A stretch of 64,000 bases of DNA from Stutzerimonas stutzeri KOS6 (lineage in GTDB: Bacteria > Pseudomonadota > Gammaproteobacteria > Pseudomonadales > Pseudomonadaceae): positions 2,288,751-2,352,750 of the forward strand of contig NZ_KK020676.1 of assembly GCF_000307775.2 (NCBI RefSeq), given 5' to 3'. This document shows, in pieces, positions 26,504-34,876 of this stretch. The notes under the pieces were generated by a model. That model saw only the letters and a program-made list of their open reading frames with translations. It had not been told where the DNA came from and did not search any database. The stretch's first letter is position 1. Every line of letters starts with the position of its first letter. The position numbers and the translations under genes are program-made.

Positions 26504-27505
26504 ATGTCCAAACTGCGCTCGCTGAACAAGACCCTCATTGCCGCCGGCCTAGCCGTCGCGACACTGTTCTCACCGCTGGCGATCCAGGCCGCCGAGAAGC
26601 TGAAGATCGGCACCGTCGTCTGGGCCGGTTACGGCCCCTTCTATGTCGCCGACAAACTCGACCTGTTCAAGCCCCATGGCCTGGATGTCGACCTGCAGTT
26701 CTTCAACGACCCGGCGCTGATTCCCACCGCCATGCTTAGCCGCGCGCTGGACGGCGGCATGCTCACCTACGACCAGGTGGTCGCCTCGGTAGCCAAAGGC
26801 CTCAAGCATCGCGTAGTGATGCCCATCGACTTCTCCAACGGTGGCGACGCCATCGTCGCCGAGGCCTCGATCCAGTCCATCGCCGATTTCAAGGGCAAGA
26901 AGGTCGGTTTCAACCCGCTGTCGCCATCGGATTTCCTGCTGGCCTATGCGCTGCAGCAGAACGGCCTGAGCGAGAAGGATATCGATGCGGTCAACATGAC
27001 CCCTGAAGGCATCCCCGGCGCCATGGCCTCGGGCAACCTGCCGGTCGGCGTGACCTACGAGCCCAACGTCTCGCAGATTCTCTCCATGGGCGGCGGCGAC
27101 AAGTTCAAGGTGATCTATTCGTCCAAGGACGCGCCGGGCCTGATCACCGACGTGCTGGTGTTCGACGAGGCAGTCATCGCCAAGAAGCCCGCCGCCATCA
27201 AGGCCATGATCCAGGGCTACCTCGACGGCCTGGCCTACATGAAGGCCCACCCGGATGAGGCCGCGAAGATCATCGGCGAAGTGCTCGGTGTCAGCGCCGA
27301 AGAAGCCGTCGAGCAAATGGCCGGCGCCTACAACATCCCACTTGCAGAGATGGGCAAGAGCTTCACACCAAGCGACGACACCCATTCGTTCCATGGCAGC
27401 GGCGCGATCATCGCCAAGCTGCTCAAGGACAACGGGCAGATTCCGGCCATTCCCGATTTCAGCAAGACCTACGACGCCCAGTTCACCGAAGCGCTTGCCC
27501 AGTAA
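26504..27505 (+). CDS. NitT/TauT-type ABC substrate-binding protein (operon B)
   Basis: Periplasmic binding protein of 333 residues with a Sec signal peptide (1 to about 29, ending IQAAE). The mature start KLKIGTVVWAGYGPFYVADKLDLF is typical of the NMT1/THI5-like, SsuA/TauA-type family; ligands include sulfonates, nitrate, thiamine precursors and guanidino compounds. It is the first gene behind the riboswitch, while its permease and ATPase are the last two genes of the operon. The ligand is probably the guanidino substrate of the enzymes in between (inference). Confidence 0.9.
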   Translation: MSKLRSLNKTLIAAGLAVATLFSPLAIQAAEKLKIGTVVWAGYGPFYVADKLDLFKPHGLDVDLQFFNDPALIPTAMLSRALDGGMLTYDQVVASVAKGLKHRVVMPIDFSNGGDAIVAEASIQSIADFKGKKVGFNPLSPSDFLLAYALQQNGLSEKDIDAVNMTPEGIPGAMASGNLPVGVTYEPNVSQILSMGGGDKFKVIYSSKDAPGLITDVLVFDEAVIAKKPAAIKAMIQGYLDGLAYMKAHPDEAAKIIGEVLGVSAEEAVEQMAGAYNIPLAEMGKSFTPSDDTHSFHGSGAIIAKLLKDNGQIPAIPDFSKTYDAQFTEALAQ

Positions 27506-27550
27506 GCCCGATGCCAGGCGGGCTGCTGCCCGCCCAGGCTGGAGAAGACC

Positions 27551-28573
27551 ATGACCGCCAAACCCCTGTACCGCTACGCCGACGGCCGAGTGCCCAACAC
27601 GCTGGCCATTCTCTACACCGCACTGGCCTATTTCGGCGGCCTGGCCCTGCTGTTCGCCGCCAATGGCTGGCTGAACGCGCTGGGTACGCTGCTGCTGGCC
27701 CATGGCATGATCATCGCGGCCTACCTGATCCACGAATTTGCCCACGGCGCCATTTTCAGCGTGCCCAAGCACAACGAATGGGCCGGCAACGTCTGCAGCT
27801 GGCTGTGCGGCAGCTGCTACGCCGAGTTCCAGGACCTGCGCAAGAAGCACATGCGCCATCACGTCGACCGTGCCGACGTGATCACCTTCGACAGCAAGGC
27901 CTTCCTCAAGGCACGCCCGCTGTGGTTCCAGAAAACGGTGCTGGCGTTGGAATGGGCCTATGTACCGGCGGTGGAGCTGATCATGCATTTCTACGTGATC
28001 GCCCTGCCCTTCATTACCGACAACGAAAAGCACCGCGCCCGCCGCGGCCAGGTCGCCGCCGTGCTGGCGATCCGCGCGCTGGTCTTCGCCGGCCTGGCCG
28101 CCATTTCACTCAAGGCGGTGCTGCTCTATGCCGTGGCCTGGATGATCATGCTCAGCGTGCTGCGCTTCGCCGATGCCTACCAGCACACCTACGAGGCCTT
28201 CGCCGTGCTGGAGGACGGCGGCAAGCTGCCGGAGGACAAGCGCCGCGACCGTGTCTACGAGCAGCAGAACACCTTCAGCAACGTGGTTTCCGAGCGCTGG
28301 CCGGTGCTGAACCTGCTGCTGCTGAACTTCTCCTTCCACAACGCGCACCACGAAAAGCCGGTGGCGCCCTGGTATCGCCTACCCAAGCTGCACGCCGAAC
28401 TGTATGGCAGCACCTACAACCAGGTGATCCCGATGCGCAAGCTGCTCGGCAGCTTCCACCGCTACCGCGTGCGCCGTGTACTGGACGACGACTACGGCGT
28501 GGTCAGCGAAGGGCCGAACAAGGCCGACAACTTCTACGGCGCCGTGGGCGTCTCCTTCCTGACGGCGGTGTGA
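27551..28573 (+). CDS. Membrane diiron hydroxylase/desaturase (fatty acid desaturase superfamily)
   Basis: 340-residue integral membrane enzyme with the three histidine boxes of the superfamily: HEFAH (61-65), HMRHH (100-104) and HNAHH (263-267). TM segments lie near 17-37, 43-60, 140-165 and 185-215. The family inserts oxygen into, or desaturates, unactivated C-H bonds (AlkB, xylene monooxygenase, desaturases). Here, being first of the enzymes after a guanidine-controlled binding protein, it may hydroxylate a carbon substituent of a guanidino compound; that is inference. No ferredoxin or reductase gene is in the operon. Confidence 0.85.
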   Translation: MTAKPLYRYADGRVPNTLAILYTALAYFGGLALLFAANGWLNALGTLLLAHGMIIAAYLIHEFAHGAIFSVPKHNEWAGNVCSWLCGSCYAEFQDLRKKHMRHHVDRADVITFDSKAFLKARPLWFQKTVLALEWAYVPAVELIMHFYVIALPFITDNEKHRARRGQVAAVLAIRALVFAGLAAISLKAVLLYAVAWMIMLSVLRFADAYQHTYEAFAVLEDGGKLPEDKRRDRVYEQQNTFSNVVSERWPVLNLLLLNFSFHNAHHEKPVAPWYRLPKLHAELYGSTYNQVIPMRKLLGSFHRYRVRRVLDDDYGVVSEGPNKADNFYGAVGVSFLTAV

Positions 28574-28574
28574 C

Positions 28575-29363
28575 ATGCACAAGGCACTGGATTACCGTGG
28601 CCGCTGCGTGGTCATCAGCGGCGCCGCCGGCGGCATCGGCCGCGGCCTGGCGCAAAGCTTCGCCGCTGCCGGCGCCAGCCTGGAACTGCTCGACCGCGAT
28701 GCCGAAGCACTCGCCGATTTCGCCGACACCCTCGACGCCGACACGCCGTTGCACTGCACAGCGCTGGATCTCGGCGATCGCCAGGCGGTGCAGCAGTACG
28801 CCGACGACCTCGCCTGTCGCGGCCTGCATGCCGATGTGCTGGTCAACAACGCCGGCGTCGAATACGCCACGCCGCTGGGCGAATGCAGCGCCGAGGCCGA
28901 CCAGCGCTGGTCGGCCCTGCTGGAGAACAACGTCGGCTCCATGCAGCGCCTGACCCGCGCGCTGTTGCCGCGTCTGCGGGCCGGCGCCAGCGTGATCAAC
29001 CAGGCCTCGATCTGGGGCCTGAAGGGCGTACCGGGCTTTTCCGCCTATGTCGCCAGCAAGCATGCGGTGGTCGGCCTGACCCGTTCGCTGGCCTGGGAAC
29101 TGGGTCCGCGGCGGATTCGGGTGAACGCGGTATGCCCCGGCTGGATCGGAACCGATGCGGCGATGCGCTCGCTGCAGGTGATGGCCGACGCCAACGGTCG
29201 CAGCGACAGCGACGAATTGGCAGCGATCCTCGCCAACCAGGCCATCCCGGAGTTGCTGACGCCGGCCGACCTGGGCGGTACCTTCCTGTTTCTTGGCTCG
29301 CCGCTGTCGGCCGCGCTCACCGGCCAGGCGCTGTCAGTCAGCCATGGCGAGGTGATGCACTGA
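28575..29363 (+). CDS. Short-chain dehydrogenase/reductase (SDR 1, operon B)
   Basis: Classical SDR of 262 residues. Cofactor motif SGAAGGIGRG near residue 16, an acidic residue at the end of beta-2 (LLDRD) suggesting NAD preference, NNAGVEY, and active site S...YVASK with conserved Ser in NQASIWG. Starts two bases after the hydroxylase stop and overlaps the next gene (TGATG). It could oxidise the alcohol made by the hydroxylase. Confidence 0.92.
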   Translation: MHKALDYRGRCVVISGAAGGIGRGLAQSFAAAGASLELLDRDAEALADFADTLDADTPLHCTALDLGDRQAVQQYADDLACRGLHADVLVNNAGVEYATPLGECSAEADQRWSALLENNVGSMQRLTRALLPRLRAGASVINQASIWGLKGVPGFSAYVASKHAVVGLTRSLAWELGPRRIRVNAVCPGWIGTDAAMRSLQVMADANGRSDSDELAAILANQAIPELLTPADLGGTFLFLGSPLSAALTGQALSVSHGEVMH

Positions 29364-30121
29364 TGGCCGCCAAGCTCCTTGCGGGCCAGACTGCCTTGGT
29401 CACCGGTGCGGCGACCGGCATTGGCCGTGCCACCGCCGTGGCGCTCGCTGGCGAGGGCGCGCGGGTCTGGATCAACCATCGCGACCAGCAGTCCCTGGCC
29501 GAGCGGCTGGTCGAAGACATCATGGCGGATGGCGGCGCCGCCTGCGCCATCGAGGCCGACGTGAGCGATCCGGCTGCGGTGGCGGCGATGTTCGAGACCA
29601 TCCTCGGCACCGGCCAGCTGGACATGCTGGTGAACAACGCCGGCGTGATCCTGGAAAAGCCCTTCCTCGCCACCGACGAAGCGGACTGGGCCCGGGTACT
29701 CGGGGTCGACCTCGGCGCGGTTTACCGCTGCTGCCGCCATGCGCTGAGGCACATGCAGCCGCGCCGCAGCGGAGCCATCGTCAACGTCAGCTCCGATCTC
29801 GGTTTTCTCGGCCGCGAGCACTACGCCGCCTACTGCACCGCCAAGGCAGGTGTCATCGGCCTGACCCGTTCGCTGGCGCGCGAATTCGCCGCCGACGGCA
29901 TTCGCGTCAACGGCGTCGCACCCGGTCCGATCGCCACCGCCATGGTCAGCCCGGAACACATGAGCGAGGAATGGATGGCCAGGGAACTGGCCATCCCCAT
30001 GGCACGGCTGGGCACGCCGGAAGAAGTCGCGGCCGCCATCGTCTTCCTGCTTTCGCCCCGGGCGAGTTATTTCACCGGACAGATTCTCGGGCCCAACGGT
30101 GGCTCCTGGATGGGCGCATGA
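29363..30121 (+). CDS. Short-chain dehydrogenase/reductase (SDR 2, operon B)
   Basis: Classical SDR of 252 residues, only distantly similar to SDR 1. Motifs are VTGAATGIGRA, NNAGVILEKPF, NVSSDLGF and YCTAKAG, then VAPGPIATAM. After beta-2 the residues NHRD suggest NADP(H) rather than NAD. Glucose-dehydrogenase/FabG-like group. Two SDRs with different cofactor preference in one operon suggests consecutive or opposing redox steps. Translationally coupled on both sides. Confidence 0.92.
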   Translation: MAAKLLAGQTALVTGAATGIGRATAVALAGEGARVWINHRDQQSLAERLVEDIMADGGAACAIEADVSDPAAVAAMFETILGTGQLDMLVNNAGVILEKPFLATDEADWARVLGVDLGAVYRCCRHALRHMQPRRSGAIVNVSSDLGFLGREHYAAYCTAKAGVIGLTRSLAREFAADGIRVNGVAPGPIATAMVSPEHMSEEWMARELAIPMARLGTPEEVAAAIVFLLSPRASYFTGQILGPNGGSWMGA

Positions 30122-31002
30122 CCAGCCTGATGCCGCAAAGCATGCTGATCGGCGGTGCCGTCATGTGGGGGCTGGGCTGGCTGCCACTGCAGTTCTTCGC
30201 CACTCGAGGCCTGGTCGGCATGCCGCTGGTGTTGCTGACCTACAGCCTGCTCAGCCTGCTGGCAGTGCCGGTGCTCTGGCAGCAACGGCGGGAGTGGGCC
30301 AGCCAGTATCGCCACGTGATCACCATGGGCCTGTGCGGAGGCTGGGCCACCGCTGCGCTGGTCACCGCCCTGGCCGAAGGCAACGTGGTGCGGGTGATGC
30401 TGTTGTTCTACCTGGCACCGGTCTGGGCGATGCTCGGCGGCTGGCTGCTGCTGGGCGAGCGCTTCAGTGCTGCGCGGCTGTTCGCCCTCGGGCTGGCGAT
30501 GCTCGGCATCGCCCTGACGCTGGGCATCAGCAGCGAAACGCTGGCGCTTCCCAGCGCCACGGACTGGCTGGCGCTATCCGCCGGGCTGGCCTTCAGCCTC
30601 AACAACCTGGCGACACGTGCCGCCGACCGGGTGCCGCTGGCGAGCAAGGCGCTGGTCAGCTTCGTCGGCAGCGCCCTGCTCGGTGCGCTGTTCTGCCTGT
30701 TGCTGCGCCAGGCTCCCCCGCCCATCGATTTCACCCTGGCCTGGCAGATCACCCTGTTCGCCCTGGTCTGGCTGGTCAGCATGGCCGCGGTGCAGTACGG
30801 CCTCACCCATCTGGAGGCCGGTCGCGCCGCCGTGCTGGTGGTATTCGAACTGATCGCCGCGGTGCTCTCCTCCGCCTGGTTCGGCAGCCATGCCATCGGC
30901 CCGAACGAATGGCTCGGTGCCGCACTGATTACCGCCGCCGCGCTGATCGCCGGCTGGCCCGAACGTCCCGTTTCCGTCGCTACAAGGAGCACTTGCGCAT
31001 GA
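30118..31002 (+). CDS. EamA/DMT-family transporter
   Basis: 294-residue inner-membrane protein with about ten hydrophobic segments in two halves, the EamA duplication. Visible marks are the first-half segment ending LAPVWAMLGGWLLLGE and the matching second-half VVFELIAAVLSSAWF...GPNEWLGAALI. Members export metabolites or amino acids. Inside a catabolic operon it may remove a toxic product or excess guanidine, paralleling the SMR guanidinium exporters placed under the same riboswitch class in other bacteria (inference). Overlaps both neighbours by ATGA. Confidence 0.88.
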   Translation: MTSLMPQSMLIGGAVMWGLGWLPLQFFATRGLVGMPLVLLTYSLLSLLAVPVLWQQRREWASQYRHVITMGLCGGWATAALVTALAEGNVVRVMLLFYLAPVWAMLGGWLLLGERFSAARLFALGLAMLGIALTLGISSETLALPSATDWLALSAGLAFSLNNLATRAADRVPLASKALVSFVGSALLGALFCLLLRQAPPPIDFTLAWQITLFALVWLVSMAAVQYGLTHLEAGRAAVLVVFELIAAVLSSAWFGSHAIGPNEWLGAALITAAALIAGWPERPVSVATRSTCA

Positions 31003-31760
31003 CCGTGCACATGGACCAACTCAGCTGGGTCGATTACGAACGCCGCGTGCGCGAGGGCGCCGTGGTCTTCCTGCCCTGCGGCGCCACCGAGCAGCATGGG
31101 CCGCACCTGCCGCTGGGCACCGACGCGCTGCTGGCCAGCGCGATCAGCGCCGACGTCGCCCGGCAGGTCGGCGGGCTGGTCGCACCGGCGCTGTCCTACG
31201 GCTACAAGTCGCAACCCAAGTGTGGGGGCGGTCAGCATTTCTGCGGCACCACCAGCCTGGATGGCGCGACCCTCAGCGCCCTGGTACGCGACGCGGTGCG
31301 CGAATTCCATCGCCATGGCGTGCGCCGCCTGGTGCTGGTGGTCGGCCATTACGAGAACCAGTGGTTCGTCGCCGAGGGCATCCAGCTGGCGTTGCGTGAG
31401 CTGGGCCCGGATGCCGGCCTCGACGTGATGCGCCTGGAACACTGGGACTTCTGCCGTGAGCAGACCCTGACCGATGTCTTCCCCGACGGCTTTCCCGGCT
31501 TTGCCCTGGAGCATGCGGCAGTCATCGAGACCTCGATGATGCTGCACTACCACCCCAGCCTGGTAGCGCTGGAGCGCATCCCCGACGACGCTCCCGCCGA
31601 CTTCCCGCCCTACGACATGTACCCCAGCCGCACCGAGTGGGTGCCACCGTCCGGCGTGCTGTCCTCGGCGAAAGGCTCCAGCGCGGCGAAGGGCCAGCGG
31701 CTGGCGGCGGACGTCGTCGACGGCATCGCTGGCGCGGTGCGCAAGGAGTTCGCCCTGTGA
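30999..31760 (+). CDS. Creatininase-family amidohydrolase (close to creatinine amidohydrolase)
   Basis: 253-residue metal-dependent cyclic amidohydrolase. Resemblance to true creatininase is unusually strong: GYKSQPKCGGGQHF, then CGTTSLDGATL, GHYEN, HWDF and EHAAVIETSMML. Expected binuclear metal ligands are all present (E31, H33, D42, H117, E119). Creatininase opens the lactam ring of creatinine to creatine. As I recall it, one pocket tryptophan of creatininase (in GWDIEHG) is Phe168 here (GFALEHA), hinting at a related but different cyclic guanidine. Start overlaps the EamA stop. Confidence 0.88.
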   Translation: MTVHMDQLSWVDYERRVREGAVVFLPCGATEQHGPHLPLGTDALLASAISADVARQVGGLVAPALSYGYKSQPKCGGGQHFCGTTSLDGATLSALVRDAVREFHRHGVRRLVLVVGHYENQWFVAEGIQLALRELGPDAGLDVMRLEHWDFCREQTLTDVFPDGFPGFALEHAAVIETSMMLHYHPSLVALERIPDDAPADFPPYDMYPSRTEWVPPSGVLSSAKGSSAAKGQRLAADVVDGIAGAVRKEFAL

Positions 31761-32413
31761 CTGGCGCGACAGGCCTGCAACCGGGGCGCACCGCCCTGCT
31801 GGTGATCGACATGCAGCGCGACTTCTGCGCGCCGGGCGGCTATGCCGATCAGGCCGGCATGGACGTGAGCCGTCTGCGCGCGCCCATTCCGGCGATCCAG
31901 GCGCTGCTCGATCGCGCCCGCAGCCTCGGCATGCTGGTCATGCATACCCGCGAGGGACACCGCCCGGACCTGTCCGACCTGCCCGAGCCCAAGCGCCGCC
32001 GCGCCGAAGCGGCGGGCGCGCCCATCGGCAGTCCCGGCCCGCTCGGGCGCCTGCTGGTTCGTGGCGAGTTCGGCCACGACCTGATCGACGAGCTGCAGCC
32101 GCGCGCCGGTGAACCGGTCATCGACAAGCCTGGCTACAGCGCCTTTGCCCATACCGACCTGGAGCTGATCCTGCGCCGGCGTGGCATCGAGCGGCTGATC
32201 CTGACCGGGGTGACCACCGAGGTCTGCGTGTCCTCGACGCTGCGCCAGGCGATCGACCTGGGTTTCGACTGCCTGACCGTCAGCGACGCCTGTGCCTCGC
32301 CCGTCCCGCAGCTACACGTCGCCGCGCTGGCGATGATCGAGGTCGAAGGCGGTCTGTTCGGCGGCGTGATAGACAGCGCCACCCTCCTGCAACGCCTGGA
32401 GGGTTCGGCATGA
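31757..32413 (+). CDS. Isochorismatase-like cysteine hydrolase (biuret/triuret hydrolase-like)
   Basis: 218-residue amidase with the family triad Asp18 (VIDMQRDF), Lys124 (VIDKPG) and Cys157 (TTEVCVSST). The stretches HTREGHRPDLSD, GSPGPLGRLLVRGE and GHDLIDEL resemble biuret and triuret hydrolases more than nicotinamidase or true isochorismatase; N-carbamoylsarcosine amidohydrolase of creatinine degradation is in the same superfamily. Starts at GTG overlapping the upstream TGA (GTGA), so translation is coupled. Likely acts on a carbamoyl or amidino amide (inference). Confidence 0.86.
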   Translation: MTGATGLQPGRTALLVIDMQRDFCAPGGYADQAGMDVSRLRAPIPAIQALLDRARSLGMLVMHTREGHRPDLSDLPEPKRRRAEAAGAPIGSPGPLGRLLVRGEFGHDLIDELQPRAGEPVIDKPGYSAFAHTDLELILRRRGIERLILTGVTTEVCVSSTLRQAIDLGFDCLTVSDACASPVPQLHVAALAMIEVEGGLFGGVIDSATLLQRLEGSA

Positions 32414-33192
32414 CCGACGTACTGCGGCTCTGGCCGCTGCTGACCGCCACGCATCGCTACGACAAATCGATCTCTACCCGCAACCGTGGCCAGGGCACGC
32501 TGATCGAGGCGCCGATCCTCGCCTTCCTGATCGAGACCAGGCAGGGACGCGTGCTATTCGACGTCGGCTGCGACTATGCCAAGCTCAGCGACCCGGCGGC
32601 GCGGGCGCGCTGGTACGACCCACTGGAATTCCCCATGGGCCCGCCCGAAATGCGCGAAGACCAACGCCTGCCCGCGCATCTCGCCCGACACGGCCTGACG
32701 CCGGCCGATATCGATCTGGTATTCCTCAGTCATCTGCATTTCGACCACGCCGGTGGCCTGTGCGAGGTCTGCGGCTGCGACGTACATGTGCACGAGGCCG
32801 AGCTCGCCGCGGCCCGCGCCCAGGCCGACGATGCCTATTTCGCCGACGACTTCGCCGGTGACCATCGCTGGAAGCCGCAGCGCGAGGAATACGAGCTGCT
32901 CCCGGGGTTGCGGGCGATCAATACCCCCGGCCACACCGCCGGCCACATGTCGCTGCTGATCGAACTGCCACGGGGCAAGCCGGTGATCCTTGCCGGCGAT
33001 GCCGCCGACCTGAGCGAGAACCTCGTCGATGAAGTCGCTCCCGGCCTGTGCTGGCAAGATCGCGACGACCTGGCGCTGGCCAGCATCCGCAAACTCAAGG
33101 CGCTGGCAGGCGAAACCGGTGCCGACATCTGGCCGAATCACGACATGGCCTTCTGGCGCACCCTCAGACGCTTCCCGGAGTACCACGCATGA
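32410..33192 (+). CDS. Metallo-beta-lactamase-fold hydrolase (AttM/lactonase-like)
   Basis: 260-residue MBL-fold protein with HLHFDHAGG (H108, H110, D112, H113), the later metal ligands in NTPGHTAGHMSL and AGDAADL, and a C-terminal PNHD with the last histidine. The group includes N-acyl-homoserine lactonases such as AttM/AiiA, which open small lactone rings. In this operon it may hydrolyse a ring or ester intermediate rather than quorum signals. Four-base overlaps with both neighbours. Confidence 0.88.
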   Translation: MTDVLRLWPLLTATHRYDKSISTRNRGQGTLIEAPILAFLIETRQGRVLFDVGCDYAKLSDPAARARWYDPLEFPMGPPEMREDQRLPAHLARHGLTPADIDLVFLSHLHFDHAGGLCEVCGCDVHVHEAELAAARAQADDAYFADDFAGDHRWKPQREEYELLPGLRAINTPGHTAGHMSLLIELPRGKPVILAGDAADLSENLVDEVAPGLCWQDRDDLALASIRKLKALAGETGADIWPNHDMAFWRTLRRFPEYHA

Positions 33193-34001
33193 AAACCGTA
33201 CCCGATGCCTACCTCGGCGTGTGGCGCCGTCGCCTGCTGACCACCACGGCCGGCCTGCGCGACGAAACCAGCGAGGTGTACTGGCTGCAGACCGCACGTC
33301 TGCATGCCGACGTGCGTTTGCCGCAGCCACAGCCCGTGCCGCCGCCCGTCTCCCTGGAAACCTGCAGCCACGCGCAACAGATGGCGCTGTGCGAGCAGGC
33401 CGGCTTCGCCGGCGTCACCGACGTCAATGGTGATATCTGCCAGTGGCACCGCCTGATCGACTTCCAGCCGCCGGGTGGCCCGGGCGATATCGGCCTCATG
33501 CGTTTCGAGGACACTGACCGGCTGCTGGAAAACGGGCTGGATGGCAGTTATCACGAAGTCTGGCAGCGTATGCCCGAGTCGGACGGCGTCAACTGGGGAC
33601 TCTGGTTGTGCGCGGTCGATCAGCCTTCGCGCCAGGCTTGCCTGCTGGTAGCCGGCGACTACTTCATGTTCGCCGCCGACCGGCCACGGCCACTGGCCGC
33701 CAATGGCGGAGGCCACCTGCGCGAGCAACTGGCCGCCGTCGGCCCCGCACTGCGGCCGCAGCTACTGGCCTGCGAGCTGTCCTTCGGTCGTCATCGCAAT
33801 GGCGCCACGCCCTGGCAGATCACCCATTCGACGCTGCCGGGGCGCGTCGGCGAGGCGCTGCTGCCCAGCTACTGGCGCTTCGCCGATCCGGCCAGCCTGC
33901 CCCGCGAGGACCTTCGCCGCCTGGGTCGCTACGCCCCGGCCGACGGCTGGGTCAGCATCGCCCTTCCCACGCCCACCGCCCCACAGGAGGTGCCCGCATG
34001 A
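33189..34001 (+). CDS. HRI1-like (lipocalin-type) protein of unknown function
   Basis: 270-residue soluble protein beginning AYLGVWRRRLLTTTAGLRDETSEVYWLQT in part; the pattern 'W(K/R)R..L....G..D....V.WLQT..L.ADVR(L/I)P' is that of bacterial relatives of the yeast HRI1 family, which folds like a double lipocalin barrel. Other conserved-looking pieces are WHRLIDFQPPGG, DIGLMRFEDTD and GDYFMFAADRP. No catalytic motif seen. In the operon it could bind or isomerise a small intermediate. The family call is from pattern memory and needs a profile search. Confidence 0.6.
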   Translation: MKTVPDAYLGVWRRRLLTTTAGLRDETSEVYWLQTARLHADVRLPQPQPVPPPVSLETCSHAQQMALCEQAGFAGVTDVNGDICQWHRLIDFQPPGGPGDIGLMRFEDTDRLLENGLDGSYHEVWQRMPESDGVNWGLWLCAVDQPSRQACLLVAGDYFMFAADRPRPLAANGGGHLREQLAAVGPALRPQLLACELSFGRHRNGATPWQITHSTLPGRVGEALLPSYWRFADPASLPREDLRRLGRYAPADGWVSIALPTPTAPQEVPA

Positions 34002-34873
34002 CCATGCAGATCGCCATCGCCCCGCCCACCGCCAGCCGCACCACGCAACAGCCGGACGCCCGGGCCGCCACCGTGGAGTCCCGGCGCAAGCCCCGTTTCT
34101 GGCGCATCCGTGGCGAGCTTTCGCGGCGCACTGCCTGGCTGCTCACCGGCGCCGGGCTGAGTCTGCCTTTCCTGCTCTGGTGGCTGTGGACCGCCCTAGG
34201 CCTGGCCGACCCGATGTTCATGCCGAGCCCCGGCGCGGTGCTCGAACGCATCGGCCGCTGGTGGACCAGAGAGGGGCTGCTGGGGGACATCGGCATCAGC
34301 GTCTGGCGGGTCATGGCGGGCTTCGGCGCCTCGGCGCTGATCGCCCTGCCGCTGGGGCTGTACATCGGCACCTACCGGCCGGTGCAGGCCTTTCTCGAGC
34401 CGCTCACCGACTTCATCCGCTACATGCCGGCGGTGGCGTTCATCCCGCTGGTGATGCTCTGGGTCGGCATCGACGAGGGCTCCAAGGTGCTGATCATCTT
34501 CATCGGCACCTTTTTCCAGATGGTGCTGATGGTCGCCGAGGATGTCCGTCGCGTGCCCATGGCACAGATCGAGGCGGCGCAGACCATGGGCGCCAACCGC
34601 GGCGAGATCGTCAAGCTGGTGATCCTGCCTTCGGCCAAGCCGGCGCTGCTAGACACTTTGCGCATCACCTGCGGCTGGGCCTGGACCTATCTCGTGGTGG
34701 CCGAACTGGTGGCGGCCAATTCCGGTCTCGGCTACGCCATCCTCAAGGCGCAACGCTACATGCACACCGACAAGATTTTCGCCGGCATCCTGCTGATCGG
34801 CGTGATCGGCCTGTTCACCGACCAGGCCTTCCGCTGGCTGCACCGCCGGGCCTTCCCCTGGATGAGGAAATGA
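33998..34873 (+). CDS. ABC transporter permease (operon B)
   Basis: 291-residue NitT/TauT-type permease. A basic, proline-rich N-terminal extension of about 45 residues precedes the first helix (LLTGAGLSLPFLLWWLW), with further helices from residue about 95 on. The EAA loop reads IEAAQTMGANRGEIVKLVILPSAKP. Pairs with the next ATPase and presumably the binding protein at 26504. Start at 33998 overlaps the upstream gene; 34004 is an alternative. Confidence 0.9.
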   Translation: MTMQIAIAPPTASRTTQQPDARAATVESRRKPRFWRIRGELSRRTAWLLTGAGLSLPFLLWWLWTALGLADPMFMPSPGAVLERIGRWWTREGLLGDIGISVWRVMAGFGASALIALPLGLYIGTYRPVQAFLEPLTDFIRYMPAVAFIPLVMLWVGIDEGSKVLIIFIGTFFQMVLMVAEDVRRVPMAQIEAAQTMGANRGEIVKLVILPSAKPALLDTLRITCGWAWTYLVVAELVAANSGLGYAILKAQRYMHTDKIFAGILLIGVIGLFTDQAFRWLHRRAFPWMRK

Positions 34874-34876
34874 GCC

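Noticed and set aside
32410..33192. A quorum-quenching N-acyl-homoserine lactonase
   Set aside because: The fold and motif fit, but nothing in the operon concerns signalling; a role in the catabolic pathway is more economical.
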